Below are positions 34,019-44,926 of a stretch of 64,000 nucleotides of DNA, piece after piece. Position numbers and translations under genes: made by a program. This DNA is from Pithys albifrons albifrons (taxonomy: Eukaryota; Chordata; Aves; Passeriformes; Thamnophilidae): assembly GCF_047495875.1 (NCBI RefSeq), contig NC_092465.1, positions 823,501-887,500 on the forward strand, read 5' to 3'. The first letter of the stretch is position 1, and each line of letters starts with the position of its first letter. Under the pieces are notes generated by a model, which had not been told where the DNA came from, did no database searches, and worked only from the letters and a program-made list of their open reading frames with translations.

Positions 34019-35902
34019 GGCCCGGGGCAGGTGAAGGGGTGCCCTGCACATCTCCAGCACCCACACTTCCTGTGGCTGGAAGGGTTTGTTCCTGAAGGAG
34101 GGAAGGAAGGGACTCTCAGTGAGCTCCAGCAGAACCTCAGCCAAGGGGTTTGTCCCCACCAAGACTCCAAGGTGAGGAGCCCTCTGGAGGAACCTGGGGG
34201 GCTCCTGAGGGTGCCCCAAGCCTGTGCCCCCAGCCTGAGCAGGGTCTGGGCTTTGTGCCTGGGAGCAGAGTGCTGCAGGGACTAATAAGTGGGGCCACCA
34301 AGGGCTGCCCAGGAGATGCCCAAGAGGTGGCCAGAGGGCATCCCAAAGGTGCATTTTCTCCATCACCAACTCTCCCTCTGTTGGGGTGCTCAGGTGGAGT
34401 GACACAGAGCACAGCCCGGGGCAGGGCAGAGGGAGTGCCCCAGCTGTGGGGGGTCAGCACTGGCACAGCCATCCCTCCCCAAGCCCAGTGCTGGCCCTTT
34501 GTCCCCCCTCCCAGCTCAGGGTACCTGGGCAAGGACTGAGGAGATGCAGAATTGACCACAGGTCCTTCCCCATTACCAGGCAGAGACCCCTCCATCCCTG
34601 AGTGCCAGCCCATGCCAGCACAGGAAAGCCCCAGGAGAGAGGCTTGAGGGCCAGAGCAAGGCAGCTGCTCCCTGCCCTGCCCGTGCCAGGCTCCTGGGCT
34701 GGGGCTGTGCTGTGTGTGTGACACACCCGGGCGATGGGAGGGACACTCAAACCTGAGCCGCTCTCGGGCCCCCTCGGGGTGTCTGGCCCAGGCACAGGGT
34801 GAGGGATGGAGGGCTGAGCAGGGCTGGGGCTGCCGGGACGTCTGACTGAGACACTGACAGAGTGCACAAAACCCCGTTTGGTGGCGTGACATGTCAGGGG
34901 ATGAAGAACCAGTCTTTGTCTGTGCCAGGCCAGTTTCCTTTCAAAAGCCCTTTTAGATCAGCTGCAGAAAAAACAAGGAGGGAAAGAGCCCATTGATTTA
35001 ACACAACCAACACCCAAAGTACATAATAATGAAAATCAAAATCCTTTCATGGCATCCACGAGGGCAGTGAACAACAGGAATTAATGCAGGCTGCAGGCCC
35101 TCAACTTTTACCTCCGAAAGTCGTTTGCATTATAGCACTAATTCTCCTTCTACCCATGACTAAATTGTGTACTGGGCTCTACTTTTGTTTGACAGCAAAA
35201 AGTAAATGATAGAAAATTGGATCCAACAATATGGTCTGATTATTCCTGCACTACAGAGTGTCCTCTGAATGTGACAAACCATGTTTATCCCACTAGGGAG
35301 AAAGGGGGAGGGATCTCTTAGAATTTATCAGCATGTGTGGTGCCATTAAGTTAAATAGACATGTCAGGATTTAACACTGTCAACATTTTTATTTCTTTTT
35401 CTCACGATTATTAAGATTTCAGTTTGTAAAATCTCAACTAAATACAGTTTTGGTATTGGAGAAACAAAAGTTATTTTGGGAATTATTCTGTAGCAGGGAA
35501 AGCTGCTCCACCCTCCAGGCCCTCCTCCTGCCACGTTACCATTTCCTGCCCTGGGCTGGAATTTCTCTGTCACCTCAGAAAGTCCCATAATATCTGAGCC
35601 CATGCTGGTCTAAGGCACAGTGTGATGGCCTTGGAAGCCCATTGGAATGTCCAGAGTGGGTTTCTGGATGTTCCACTGGAGCCAGCAGGGCCTGGCAGAG
35701 GCTGGCACGGGGCTGGGGATGCTGCATGTGTACAACAGTGGACCCCAGGATGAGAAGGGAAGAGCCACTCGGTGCTGCTGAGGGTGGGATGTGCTCACCA
35801 CAGCAGCAGCAGTTTCTAAAATAAATCCTATTAAATATGTCCATCCATATCCTTAGTACTGACACCTTCTTTTGTGTGCCCACCCTGGCACTGCCCCCCC
35901 AA
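34019..35902. other. unique; AT-rich enhancer-like stretch at 34900-35470
   Basis: GC-rich sequence to about 34900, then an AT-rich CR1-free block with GTTTGCATTATAGCAC at 35124 and repeated AAATGATAG-like words. The longest minus frame (34137-34892) lies in the GC-rich half and shows no domain. No gene was recognised. Confidence 0.4.
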
Positions 35903-35992
35903 GGGTCACAGAACCTCAGAATCCTCCAGGTTAGAAAAGACCTTTCAGATCATTAAGTCCAATAATTAAACCAACACTGTCAAGTTCTACCC
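35903..35992 (-). mobile_element. CR1 LINE 3' tip
   Basis: TCACAGAACCTCAGAATCC, GACCTTTCAGATCATTAAGT and CCAATAATTAAACCAACACT give a reversed, diverged CR1 3' end; 5'-truncated. Confidence 0.85.
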
Positions 35993-36670
35993 AGCACAGC
36001 AGCTCAGGACAGGGAGCCCTTCCAGGGCTTTCAAAATCAGGGTCCAGGTGTTGTGCCAACTTTGTGCTGAGTTTGTGCTTCTGTGCCCCATCCCTCATCC
36101 ACATACATTTTACTTTGCTTCCTTTACCTTTTTTTTAAGTCTTCTGGCTACAAATAGACGTGCACAAGAGAATTCAAAAAGACTGTTCTGTACCAACAGA
36201 TTTGCCAGGCAATGCTGGGGGCCCCTCACTGCTCTTTTTGAAGGCTGGAGCCAGGCTCTCACTCCAGTCCCAGCTGGAGAGGGGCCTGGCAGCCCTGAAC
36301 TGCTGAAAGGGAGGAACAGATGATATTTTGGCAAACCTGAAGAGCCAACAGTGACTGTCACTGCATTCAAAACAGCTGTTGAGCAGTGAAAGAATGGAGG
36401 AGGCATCGCACAAAATACTTCTGATGCTTAAAAATATAGAATAAATAAAGATTAATATGTTTTCTTTAAAGAGCAGGTATCATATTCAACTGCAATGTAT
36501 TTAACCTCAGATGGTAAAGTCAGTAAATATTTGATTATGCAGTAATTTTACATTGCTTTACCTGTTCCTATACACTCAGCAGAAAAAAATGATAGATAAG
36601 TGAGGATTGCTGATTCCTGGCTGTGTTCACCTCCTAGAAAACACAGGGAAAAGTGCAAAGAGGAAACATT
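35993..36670. other. unique sequence, no gene seen
   Basis: Mixed then AT-rich (36420-36600) single-copy DNA. Confidence 0.5.
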
Positions 36671-37003
36671 ATCATAGAATCAGAGATTCATTTGGGTTTG
36701 AAAAGTCATCTAAGCCCATCAAGTCCAACCATCCTCCAGCACTGCCAAGGTCACCACTAACCCATGTCCCCAAGTGTCACATCCACAGGGCTTTTAAATC
36801 TCTTCAGGGATGGGGACTCCATCTCTGCCCTGGGCAGCTGTGCCAGGGCTGGACAGCCCCTTCAGAGGAGAAATTTTCCCTAAGATCCAATCCAAACCTC
36901 CTCTAGTGCAATTTGAGGCTGTTTCCTCTTGTCCTGTCCCTAATTCTCTGGGAGCAGAGCCTGATCCCCACCAGGTTCTCCCCTCCTGTCAGGGAGCTGT
37001 AGT
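36671..37003 (-). mobile_element. CR1 LINE 3' UTR, about 330 bp
   Basis: ATCATAGAATCAGAGATTC, CAAGTCCAACCATCCTCCAG, the GATGGGGACTCCATC block and TGTTTCCTCTTGTCCTGTCC follow in reverse order. The same subfamily as the copy at 28351. It ends within the 3' UTR. Confidence 0.93.
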
Positions 37004-37439
37004 CAATATCTATTTGTATGTTTATATTTTAGTAATTTTATCAATTTATCTAGCTATGTATTTATAAAATAATATAATAATCCCTCCAGGTTTTGTGAAC
37101 CCACCACTACACATTGCCAGGGAATACTTGTGCAAAATACCCTGACTTCTCACTTATAAGGGATCTGTTCTTCCCTTAAAATTCCATGTTTTCCTTAGAA
37201 TCTGGAGTTCATTGAAATTTTCTTGTGCATGAAAACCTTGGGACCAACAGAGCCAAGTTTGCTTCCTGTTCTGCTGGGGGCCCCAGTGCTGCTGGGGGCC
37301 TCTCTATACTGGGGGGTCCCCGTCCTGCCTCCCTGTCTGTGCTGCCCATGGGGGTCCCAATATTCTGGGTGGGGTCCCCGTGCTGTGTCTGTGCTGCGAG
37401 GGGGCTGTCTCCATATTCCAGGTGTCCCCGTGTTCCAGA
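37004..37439. other. unique AT-rich then GC-rich flank with degenerate repeat seeds
   Basis: An AT-rich block to about 37220. From 37290, degenerate words such as GGGGGTCCCCGTCCTG and GGGGTCCCCGTGCTG resemble eroded units of the large minisatellite on the right. Confidence 0.5.
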
Positions 37440-38809
37440 GGTGTCCCTGCTATCCCCGCTGTCCCCTCTATCCCCGGTATCCCCACTGTCTCCGCTGTCC
37501 CCACTATCCCCGCTGTCCCCGCTATTCCCGCTGTCCCCACTATTCCCGCTATCCCCGCTATCCCAGCTGTCCCCGCTATTCCCGCTATCCCCGCTGTCCC
37601 CGCTGTCCCCACTATTCCCGCTATCCCCACTATTCCCGCTATCCCCGCTATTCCCGTTGTCCCCGCTGTCCCCGATGTCCCCGCTATTCCCGCTGTCCCC
37701 GCTATTCCCGCTGTCCCCGCTATCCCCACTATTCCCGCTGTCCCCACTATTCCCGCTATTCCCGCTGTCCCCGCTATCCCCGCTGTCCCCACTATTCCCG
37801 GTGTTCCCACTATTCCCGCTATCCCCACTATTCCCGCTGTCCCCGCTGTCCCCGCTGTCCCCACTGTCCCCACTATCCCCTCTATCCCCGCTATCCCCGC
37901 TATCCCCACTATTCCCGCTGTCCCCTCTATCCCCGCTGTCCCCGCTGTCCCCGCTATCCCCGCTATCCCCGCTATCCCCTCTATCCCCACTATCCCCGCT
38001 GTCCCCGCTATCCCCTCTATCCCCGCTATCCCCACTATTCCCGCTGTCCCCTCTATCCCCGCTGTCCCCGCTGTCCCCTCTATCCCCGCTATCCCCGCTA
38101 TCCCCGCTGTTCCCGCTGTCCCCGCTGTTCCCGCTGTCCCCGCTGTCCCCGCTATCCCCGCTATCCCCACTATTCCCGCTGTCCCCGCTGTCCCCGCTGT
38201 TCCCGCTATCCCCGCTGTCCCCGCTGTCCCCGCTATCCCCGCTATCCCCACTATCCCCGCTGTCCCCGCTGTCCCCTCTATCCCCGCTGTCCCCGCTATC
38301 CCCGCTATCCCCACTATCCCCTCTATCCCCGCTATCCCCGCTGTCCCCGCTATCCCCGCTGTCCCCTCTATCCCCGCTGTCCCCGCTGTCCCCACTATCC
38401 CCTCTATCCCCGCTGTCCCCTCTATCCCCGCTATCCCCGCTGTCCCCGCTGTCCCCTCTATCCCCGCTATCCCCTCTATCCCCACTATCCCCACTATCCC
38501 CGCTGTCCCCGCTGTCCCCGCTGTCCCCGCTATCCCCTCTATCCCCACTATCCCCGCTGTCCCCGCTGTCCCCTCTATCCCCGCTGTCCCCTCTATCCCC
38601 ACTATCCCCACTATCCCCTCTATCCCCACTATCCCCGCTGTGCCCGCTGTCCCCTCTATCCCCGCTGTCCCCGCTATCCCCACTATCCCCTCTATCCCCA
38701 CTATCCCCACTATCCCCACTATCCCCACTATCCCCGCTGTCCCCGCTGTCCCCGCTATCCCCTCTATCCCCACTATCCCCGCTGTCCCCGCTGTCCCCGC
38801 TGTCCCCGC
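37440..38809. repeat. 9-bp minisatellite, about 152 copies, apparently indel-free
   Basis: Unit RTYCCCNCT, mostly GTCCCCGCT, ATCCCCGCT, ATCCCCACT, ATTCCCGCT or ATCCCCTCT. All units keep the nine-base phase, because three plus frames read through the whole array with a constant three-residue pattern (for example Val/Ile-Pro-Ala/Thr/Ser) and the minus strand reads Gly-Asp-Ser/Arg. Variation is mainly at three positions. TT-containing units occur up to about 38200, while CCCTCT units, rare at the start, dominate from about 37870. The collagen-like and proline-rich frames (541-809 codons) are artefacts. Each G-unit carries a CpG, and the minus strand (GGGGACAGC) has four-G runs every nine bases. 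Confidence 0.97.
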
Positions 38810-38900
38810 TCCGGCGCCGCCCAACAGAGGGCACTGTTGCCGTGCGGAAGCGCCGAGCGGGCCGTGCCGGGGGTGCGGGGGGTCCGTCGGGGTGTCCTGG

Positions 38901-39132
38901 GAATCCACCGGGGGCTGTCCTGGGAATCCGTCACCGCCTGTCCCGGGGCTCCATCGGGGGCTCCATCGAGGGATGTCCTGGGGCTCCATCGGGGGCTCCA
39001 TGGGGGGCTGTCTCGGGGCTCCATCGGGGGCTGTCCCGGGACTCCATCCCCGCCTGTCCCGGGACTCCATCCCCGCCTGTCCCAGGGCTCCAACGCCGCC
39101 TGTCCGGGGGCTCCATCCCTGCCTCTCCCGGG
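38901..39132. repeat. 23-bp minisatellite, about 10 copies
   Basis: Units such as CTCCATCCCCGCCTGTCCC plus GGGA and CTCCATCGGGGGCTGTCC plus CGGGA follow each other in a 23-bp period, with two shortened 12-bp copies near 38947-38995. It shares GC-rich wording with the 9-bp array 90 bp to its left. Confidence 0.85.
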
Positions 39133-39255
39133 CTCCCCCACCCCTGTCCTCCTCGCTGGGCAGGGCAGGGTCCAGGCCCCCGTGCCAGCCCGGGACATGG
39201 ACAGCGGCTGTGGGGGAGCCGACCCTGCTGTCGGGGCTCACTGCAAAGCCGAATT

Positions 39256-39657
39256 TATCATAGAGTCGAATCCTGGAATGGTTTGGATTGGAAGGGACCT
39301 TAAAGCCCATCCAGTGCCACCCTCTGCCATGGGCAGGGACACCTTCCACCAGCCCAGGTTGCTCCAAACTCTGTCCAGTCTGGCCTTGGACACTTCCAGG
39401 GATTCAGGGGCAGCCACATATTCTCTGCCCAGCCTGTGCCAGAACCCTCACAGGGAACAATTCCTTCCCAATATCCCACCTATCCCTGCCCTCTGGCAGT
39501 GGGAAGCCATTCCCTGTGTCCTGTCCCTCCATCCCTTGTCCCCAGTCCCTCTCCAGCTCTCTTGGAGCCCCTTTAGGCACCGGAAGGGGCTCTCAGGTGT
39601 CCCTGGAGCCTTCTCTTCTCCAGCTGAACATCTCCAGCTCTCTCCCATGTAACATGG
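39256..39657 (-). mobile_element. CR1 LINE 3' UTR, about 400 bp
   Basis: A reversed CR1 3' end from the tail ATCATAGAGTCGAATCCTGG through TTGGAAGGGACCTTAAAGCC, GCCTTGGACACTTCCAGGGA and CCTTCTCTTCTCCAGCTGAA. 5'-truncated. Confidence 0.95.
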
Positions 39658-42600
39658 GCTAAGCTTTCCTTCAGCCCAGCTTTTCATCCCTGGGTACTCT
39701 GAGCCCACCTGTGCATCTCTGGAGTCAAAGCTCCTACACCAGTCACCTCAGACCTGCCACCACGCTGTCATCTCTCAGTCCCTGTGCCTGAGAAAGTCTG
39801 TTATTATAAGAATAATAACTGTCTCACAGGTTTTGGAATCCAGGATTGTATTTTCTTTCTCAAATATTCATTACAAATACAGACTGTGCTTTATTGGAAG
39901 TGGCCTTTAATGATCAGTGTTCTTGTTTGCGTACAAGGAGCAGCTTCCAGTGCCATTCCCTGACAGTAATTGTGGGCTGAATGGAGCTGGCACAATGCCG
40001 AGCACTGTTAATGGCCATCCTGTGGATTGAGTGCTCCACTTTTGTCATTATCTGGCTACTTTTTAAAATGCAGAAATTAGTTAGGCCAGCAAAGAGTTAA
40101 TTACGTTCCTTGTGACAGAAAACCCTCAAAGCACGTTAATTGTGGAAAATTCTTTGTCTTTAATGCAGAGCAGAAATTCAAAAGGCCTCTGCAGATGATA
40201 TCATAGAGGCAGTTTCTAAGAGCATCATTTAGAAGAGAAAAAAGCAGTGATGAGTGCAGGAGGAAACCCTCCTGGTACGTAACTCCTGCCACTACAGGAT
40301 CTGCAGGAATTTGGGAGGCATGTCCTCATTTTCATGTTGCTGAAGGAAAAAATAGACACTCAGAGAAACTGTCTGACTCTGCCCCTTTTCCAGCCCCACT
40401 TTTTCCTGGCATTTCTCAGGTCCTGGGGCTCAGGCCTTTGCAAGGCATGTAAAAATGATATCCCAAACTTCCCAAAGAGGCACATGGCAGCCCTGGGTGC
40501 CCTCTGGAATCTGACACCAGGTGTCTCTAGGGGCATGGGACAGATGGGAACACCACATCCTCTTGCTGGGGCAGGGAATCCAGGAGAAAAACCCCAAAGA
40601 AGTTGCCTGAGTTGGTTACAAATCAAGGCACCAGGTCCCATGTGCCGGTATTGCCACGAGATCTGCCAGTGGTTGTTGATTACCAGGCTGAGCAGAAATG
40701 ATCAGCACAATCAGAGACAGTGTAATTAACTGCAGTATGTAAAAAATAAATTAAATAATTCCTCTCTAATGATCAAACACCATGCTGAGTTGGGGGGGTC
40801 ATACAGCATGGGGTGTGCTGGGTGGCCCAGCAGTGGTGGGGGTCCAGGAGGGGACATCAGGAAACAGGATAAGAACTCCCTCACTGCTGTTTGGGGGGGA
40901 GGGGGGTACTGGCTCACCCAGCCAGTCAGACTGGGGGACTGGGAGGTGGGAGGGAAATGGAGAGAGTTTCACTTGCTGCTGTCAATGCTCCCAGTGCCAG
41001 CTGGGCTGGGTCCTCAGCTGGAAACAAGGTGGTATCATGGCTCCCCTTCACCCCTAAAACTCTGCTGGTGCATTTGCAGGTGGGACTGGACCATGTACAG
41101 CCTGGTGGTTACATTTCAAGGGCCCGTGTTGCACAAACTGCAGGGGGTGGTGGCATCAGGGACTCCTCACACATGAGATGTTTTCATGAGTGAAGCTGAG
41201 AGTTGCAGCAGCACCCAGACATTCAGTCCTCTGACTTTAAAACTAACACAATCAAATATGCAAAAAAGCTCCAACCAGTCCTGCAAAATAATTCAAGCCT
41301 AAAGACAACCTGAAAAAAATAGAGGAATGGGCAACTAAAACATGGCAGGTAGTTCCATTAAAAAAGAAAGAACTGGATGTATAGAGAAGGAGCTGTCTTG
41401 GCCAGGTAGCCCCACACTGGTCCCTTCTTTCCAACAATAAATTGCCCAACAGCAGCAGGAACCCCGAGGATTTCCCCCTTGGCTCGTTGCTCTCCTGGCT
41501 TTGACCCTGCACTGTAACATCGACAGAGCCCTGACCTTGGCAGGTTAAGGAAGTCCCAGGGCCTGGGGTCGAACCCTCAACTGTCTGCACAGAGTGATCA
41601 ATGCAGCCCATCCTTCACTGCCAACAGCATTTATGGAGTAATGGGGGGGCTGAAAAGTTGGATAATAGTGTAAGGCAAAATTAGATTGTTTGTTCAATTA
41701 TGGGTTAACAGAGCTTTTATTTTCATTAAAGCAGCTGGTAGCCAGTTACCACTCAACACTGGTTGTTTCTTCAGCTGTTGTGAAGTTTCCCAGTCTATTG
41801 GCTAATCTAGTTTAACTAAACCAGAACCAGCTGAATAATGTGGCTTTTGCCGTTGCAAATTATGAATAAACCTCCTCCCACTGAAAGCAGGGAAGCTGAT
41901 AGTGATCCTACTTCTAAATGCAAACTCCAGAAAAGGACAGATTGGGCACTGCTGTACTTGAGGTTTATCAGGAAAAAACAGACTTCAATGAACAGTTTTT
42001 TATATAAATATTTTTCCACTTGGATGTAATTAATTGATTTTAGTGTGAAGTAGTAGTAGTGGAAGCCAATATCATTGTTACTGTTGTGTATGTTCTTAAC
42101 AGAATTAGCTTCCCTGAAATAAATATAATGTCCATAAAAGTCAGGGAAGCCCCTGGATGCTGAGGGAGACCCCAGGACGTGGCTCTGCTCCTCCCTCCTC
42201 CCTGCCCTGACCCACCTTCACCTGCAGTGGCTGCACCATGTGAGGAGCTCCCACTGACAGCCAGGGTTGTCCCTGGGCTTTCACCAGGCTGGGAGCACAG
42301 GAATCTTGACTGTCACTGCTGCCCTCCATGAGGAGACAAAGCCCCATTCCAGAGGAGGCCACCAACCACCTCGCCATGTCAGCTTTTGGGCTGCTCTGAA
42401 GGTAAATTTATGCACCTCTGATGTTACTGAGCTTTGCAGTGAGTCAGAGATGTTGTGCAAGTTCAGTGTGGGTAGTTGTGGGGTGTGAGAATACACGGAC
42501 ACACATAAACACCTGGAGTGGAACAGGATGGGATGAGACCTGTGGCTTCAGCCACCCCAGCCTTTGAGACAAAGTGAGACATGGTGTGGGAGCTCTGGCT

Positions 42601-43504
42601 TTGCTGACAGTCAGTCCTGCTCAGCAAACCAATGGTGTTCATAACTAATTTTAAATGTTCAAGGTCTGTGTAGGACCCGAAATTCAGGTCAGCTTCGCAG
42701 GAGGGTCACAGAGCTTTGTGCAGCATCACTGATCAACACAAGGATTTTCATGGGGACAAAAAGAAGAACAGTCGGGCCAAGAGTGGCCAGTTGTGGGAGA
42801 CCCACTGTGGGCTCCAGGAGGTGTGAGGTGCTTCCTGCCTGGGATGTGGGGTGTTTAGGGATCTAAAGAATTCAGGAGAAAACTCCAAACCTTATGGAAA
42901 TATACACTTCACTCCAACTCAAACCTTTGCTCTCCCCATTTATCGAGCTGAAAGGGGATAAATGGTTTGAAGATGTTATCAGAGTTCCTCTCTAACACCT
43001 CTTGTCACTGGAGGAGCCTCCAGTGTCCCTTTTATCTCCATCAGAGCCTGCTCTGTCTGGTGAGTGAAAGGGAGGGAGGGCTCAGCAGAAATTACACTGG
43101 TAATTCTTTCCAGAACTAATTAACTTAAAAGATACTGTACTGATTGCAGAAAAGGTGTTAACAGAAGCCTAAGAAGTTGAAAAACAAAATTAATCTGCAT
43201 TTGAGAAAGACTCTGCCTTTAATCTTAGGCTTGTGATGTATCAAATACTGAGTGGAGCAGAATGAAGAAAAGGATGAATTCCATTTTTTTATGTTTGAGA
43301 AGCCACAATATCTGTGAGAGGGATGAGGAGGGACACCTTTCTCCCCCCCACACTTCCACTTGGCACTTTGTTCTTTCCTTATAACACAAGGCACAGGTTG
43401 TACCCTCCACAGAGTGGGGTCACACTGATTAACTCCCCCTCCTCACCACCCTGGGGGTCCGCAGTGTCTGAGCCCTCAGCGAGGCCACCCTGGCCCTGTG
43501 GGGA
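39658..43504. other. unique sequence, no gene seen; enhancer-like parts
   Basis: CR1-free for almost 4 kb. AT-rich motif-dense stretches lie at 39840-40230 and 41640-42140, the latter including a short AGT trinucleotide run near 42050. The remainder is ordinary mixed-GC DNA with short open frames on both strands. No protein, RNA gene or mobile element was recognised. Confidence 0.45.
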
Positions 43505-43668
43505 CAGGGCACAGCCTGCCCAGAGAAGCTGTGGCTGCCCTTGGATCCCTGGAAGTGTCCAAAGCCAGGTTGGACAGGGCTTGGAGCAACCTGGGCTGGT
43601 GGGAGGTGTCCCTGCCCATGGCAGAGGGTGGACCCAGGTGAGTTTAAAGGTCCCTTCCAACCCAAATG
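43505..43668 (+). mobile_element. CR1 LINE 3' fragment
   Basis: Has CCCAGAGAAGCTGTGGCTGC, GTTGGACAGGGCTTGGAGCA and GGTGGGAGGTGTCCCTGCCC, then AAGGTCCCTTCCAACCCAAA in plus orientation. The octamer tail has been lost. Confidence 0.93.
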
Positions 43669-44409
43669 CTGCCATCATCATCACCAGCCCCTGTGTGTGC
43701 TCTGGTGGGGAGGAGACACAGCAGGACCCCCGAGTGACCCTGGGCCATGAGCCAGGGGGTCCCAGCAGGCAGCAGCTCTGCCCACCTGTGTTTGGGAGCA
43801 TGAAAGGATTTTAATGTTCTCTGTGGATCTCTCTTCCCACCTAACAGCTTGGTATTATGGGGAAAAAATGTGCCAGTCTTTGAATATTATTTTCACATAA
43901 ATTCCTTACAAATCGTAAAATGAAGCCTTTAAACCTGAATCCCTTAAATTTGGGAGCCCTCTATATTTCAAGGCATTCCGGGCGTTGCTGGTAATATTTC
44001 TCTCTCTCATCCTATTTTCCTGAACTGTCCCTGCTCTCCTTTTCCATCCATCCTGCTTTGCCCTCTGACTGCAGTAATGTCTCCAAAGCTTTGCATTTAC
44101 ACCCAGGATGGCCCAGACTCGCTCTGATTTACACCCCAGATGGGGAGAGCGCCGAGCCTTTGAGCCCAAGGCAGCACTTCAGGGGGTGGGGTTGGGGATG
44201 GATCCCCCCAGCCTGAGGGTGTCCTGGCCCAGTCCCCTCATGCCAGTCACAGCCTCTAATGAGCTTTCGCAGTGGAGAGTGAAGATGGATTATATTTTAA
44301 TATTTAGAGACTAAAATTAGTTTATATTTTAGCAAGTTAGCACTTCTGGGCAGCTGATTCACTCTTGAAGCTGCAAAATCCGGGAGCTGGCAATTAATCA
44401 TGCACTGGT
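43669..44409. other. unique sequence, no gene seen
   Basis: Mixed-GC single-copy DNA up to the CCCCTT array. Confidence 0.5.
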
Positions 44410-44584
44410 CCTTCCCCTTCCCCTTCCCCTTCCCCTTCCCCTTCCCCTTCCCCTTCCCCTTCCCCTTCCCCTTCCCCTTCCCCTTCCCCTTCCCCTTCCC
44501 CTTCCCCTTCCCCTTCCCCTTCCCCTTCCCCTTCCCCTTCCCCTTCCCCTTCCCCTTCCCCTTCCCCTTCCCCTTCCCCTTCCC
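44410..44584. repeat. perfect (CCCCTT)29 hexamer microsatellite
   Basis: About 29 uninterrupted CCCCTT units without a single substitution. The array is pure pyrimidine on plus; its complement GGGGAA repeated is a strong G-quadruplex pattern and the duplex can form a triplex. Perfection implies recent expansion or assembly of a single allele; the copy number is likely polymorphic. Confidence 0.98.
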
Positions 44585-44893
44585 TGCCTGGGATGTCTGG
44601 ATCATAGTCAGGTAAACTGAGACTTGTGTGGCCTGAAGTCACAGCCCGTGTCCTGCTCTCTCCTCTCAAGTATCTCATTGCTTATTGTTCTCTGTGTGAT
44701 GAGTGTATTTTCTCATTTTTTAATGGAAATAAATATATAACAGATTTATTTGGGAACACAGGAGCTCTGGAGCCTCTCCTAGCTTGCATCTGGGCACATC
44801 TGGGCAAAAACTGTTCTTGGACAAACCCCAGACAAGTTCCCAAGGAGACACCAAGGTGGCAAAGGCATAACCTGGGGCTTGTTTAACCAGCTC
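44585..44893. other. unique sequence, no gene seen
   Basis: Ordinary single-copy DNA right of the CCCCTT array. Confidence 0.5.
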
Positions 44894-44926
44894 TTACCAG
44901 GAACTTACCAGGAACTTACCAGGAAC
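44894..44926. repeat. 11-bp tandem repeat, 3 perfect copies
   Basis: TTACCAGGAAC three times without change. Confidence 0.95.

Noticed and set aside
37209..39652. Very long open frames (541-809 codons), including a collagen-like Gly-Asp-Ser frame on the minus strand
   Set aside because: All follow from the 9-bp repeat unit, whose length is a multiple of three and which lacks stops; several overlapping frames on both strands are equally open and the flanks show no domain.
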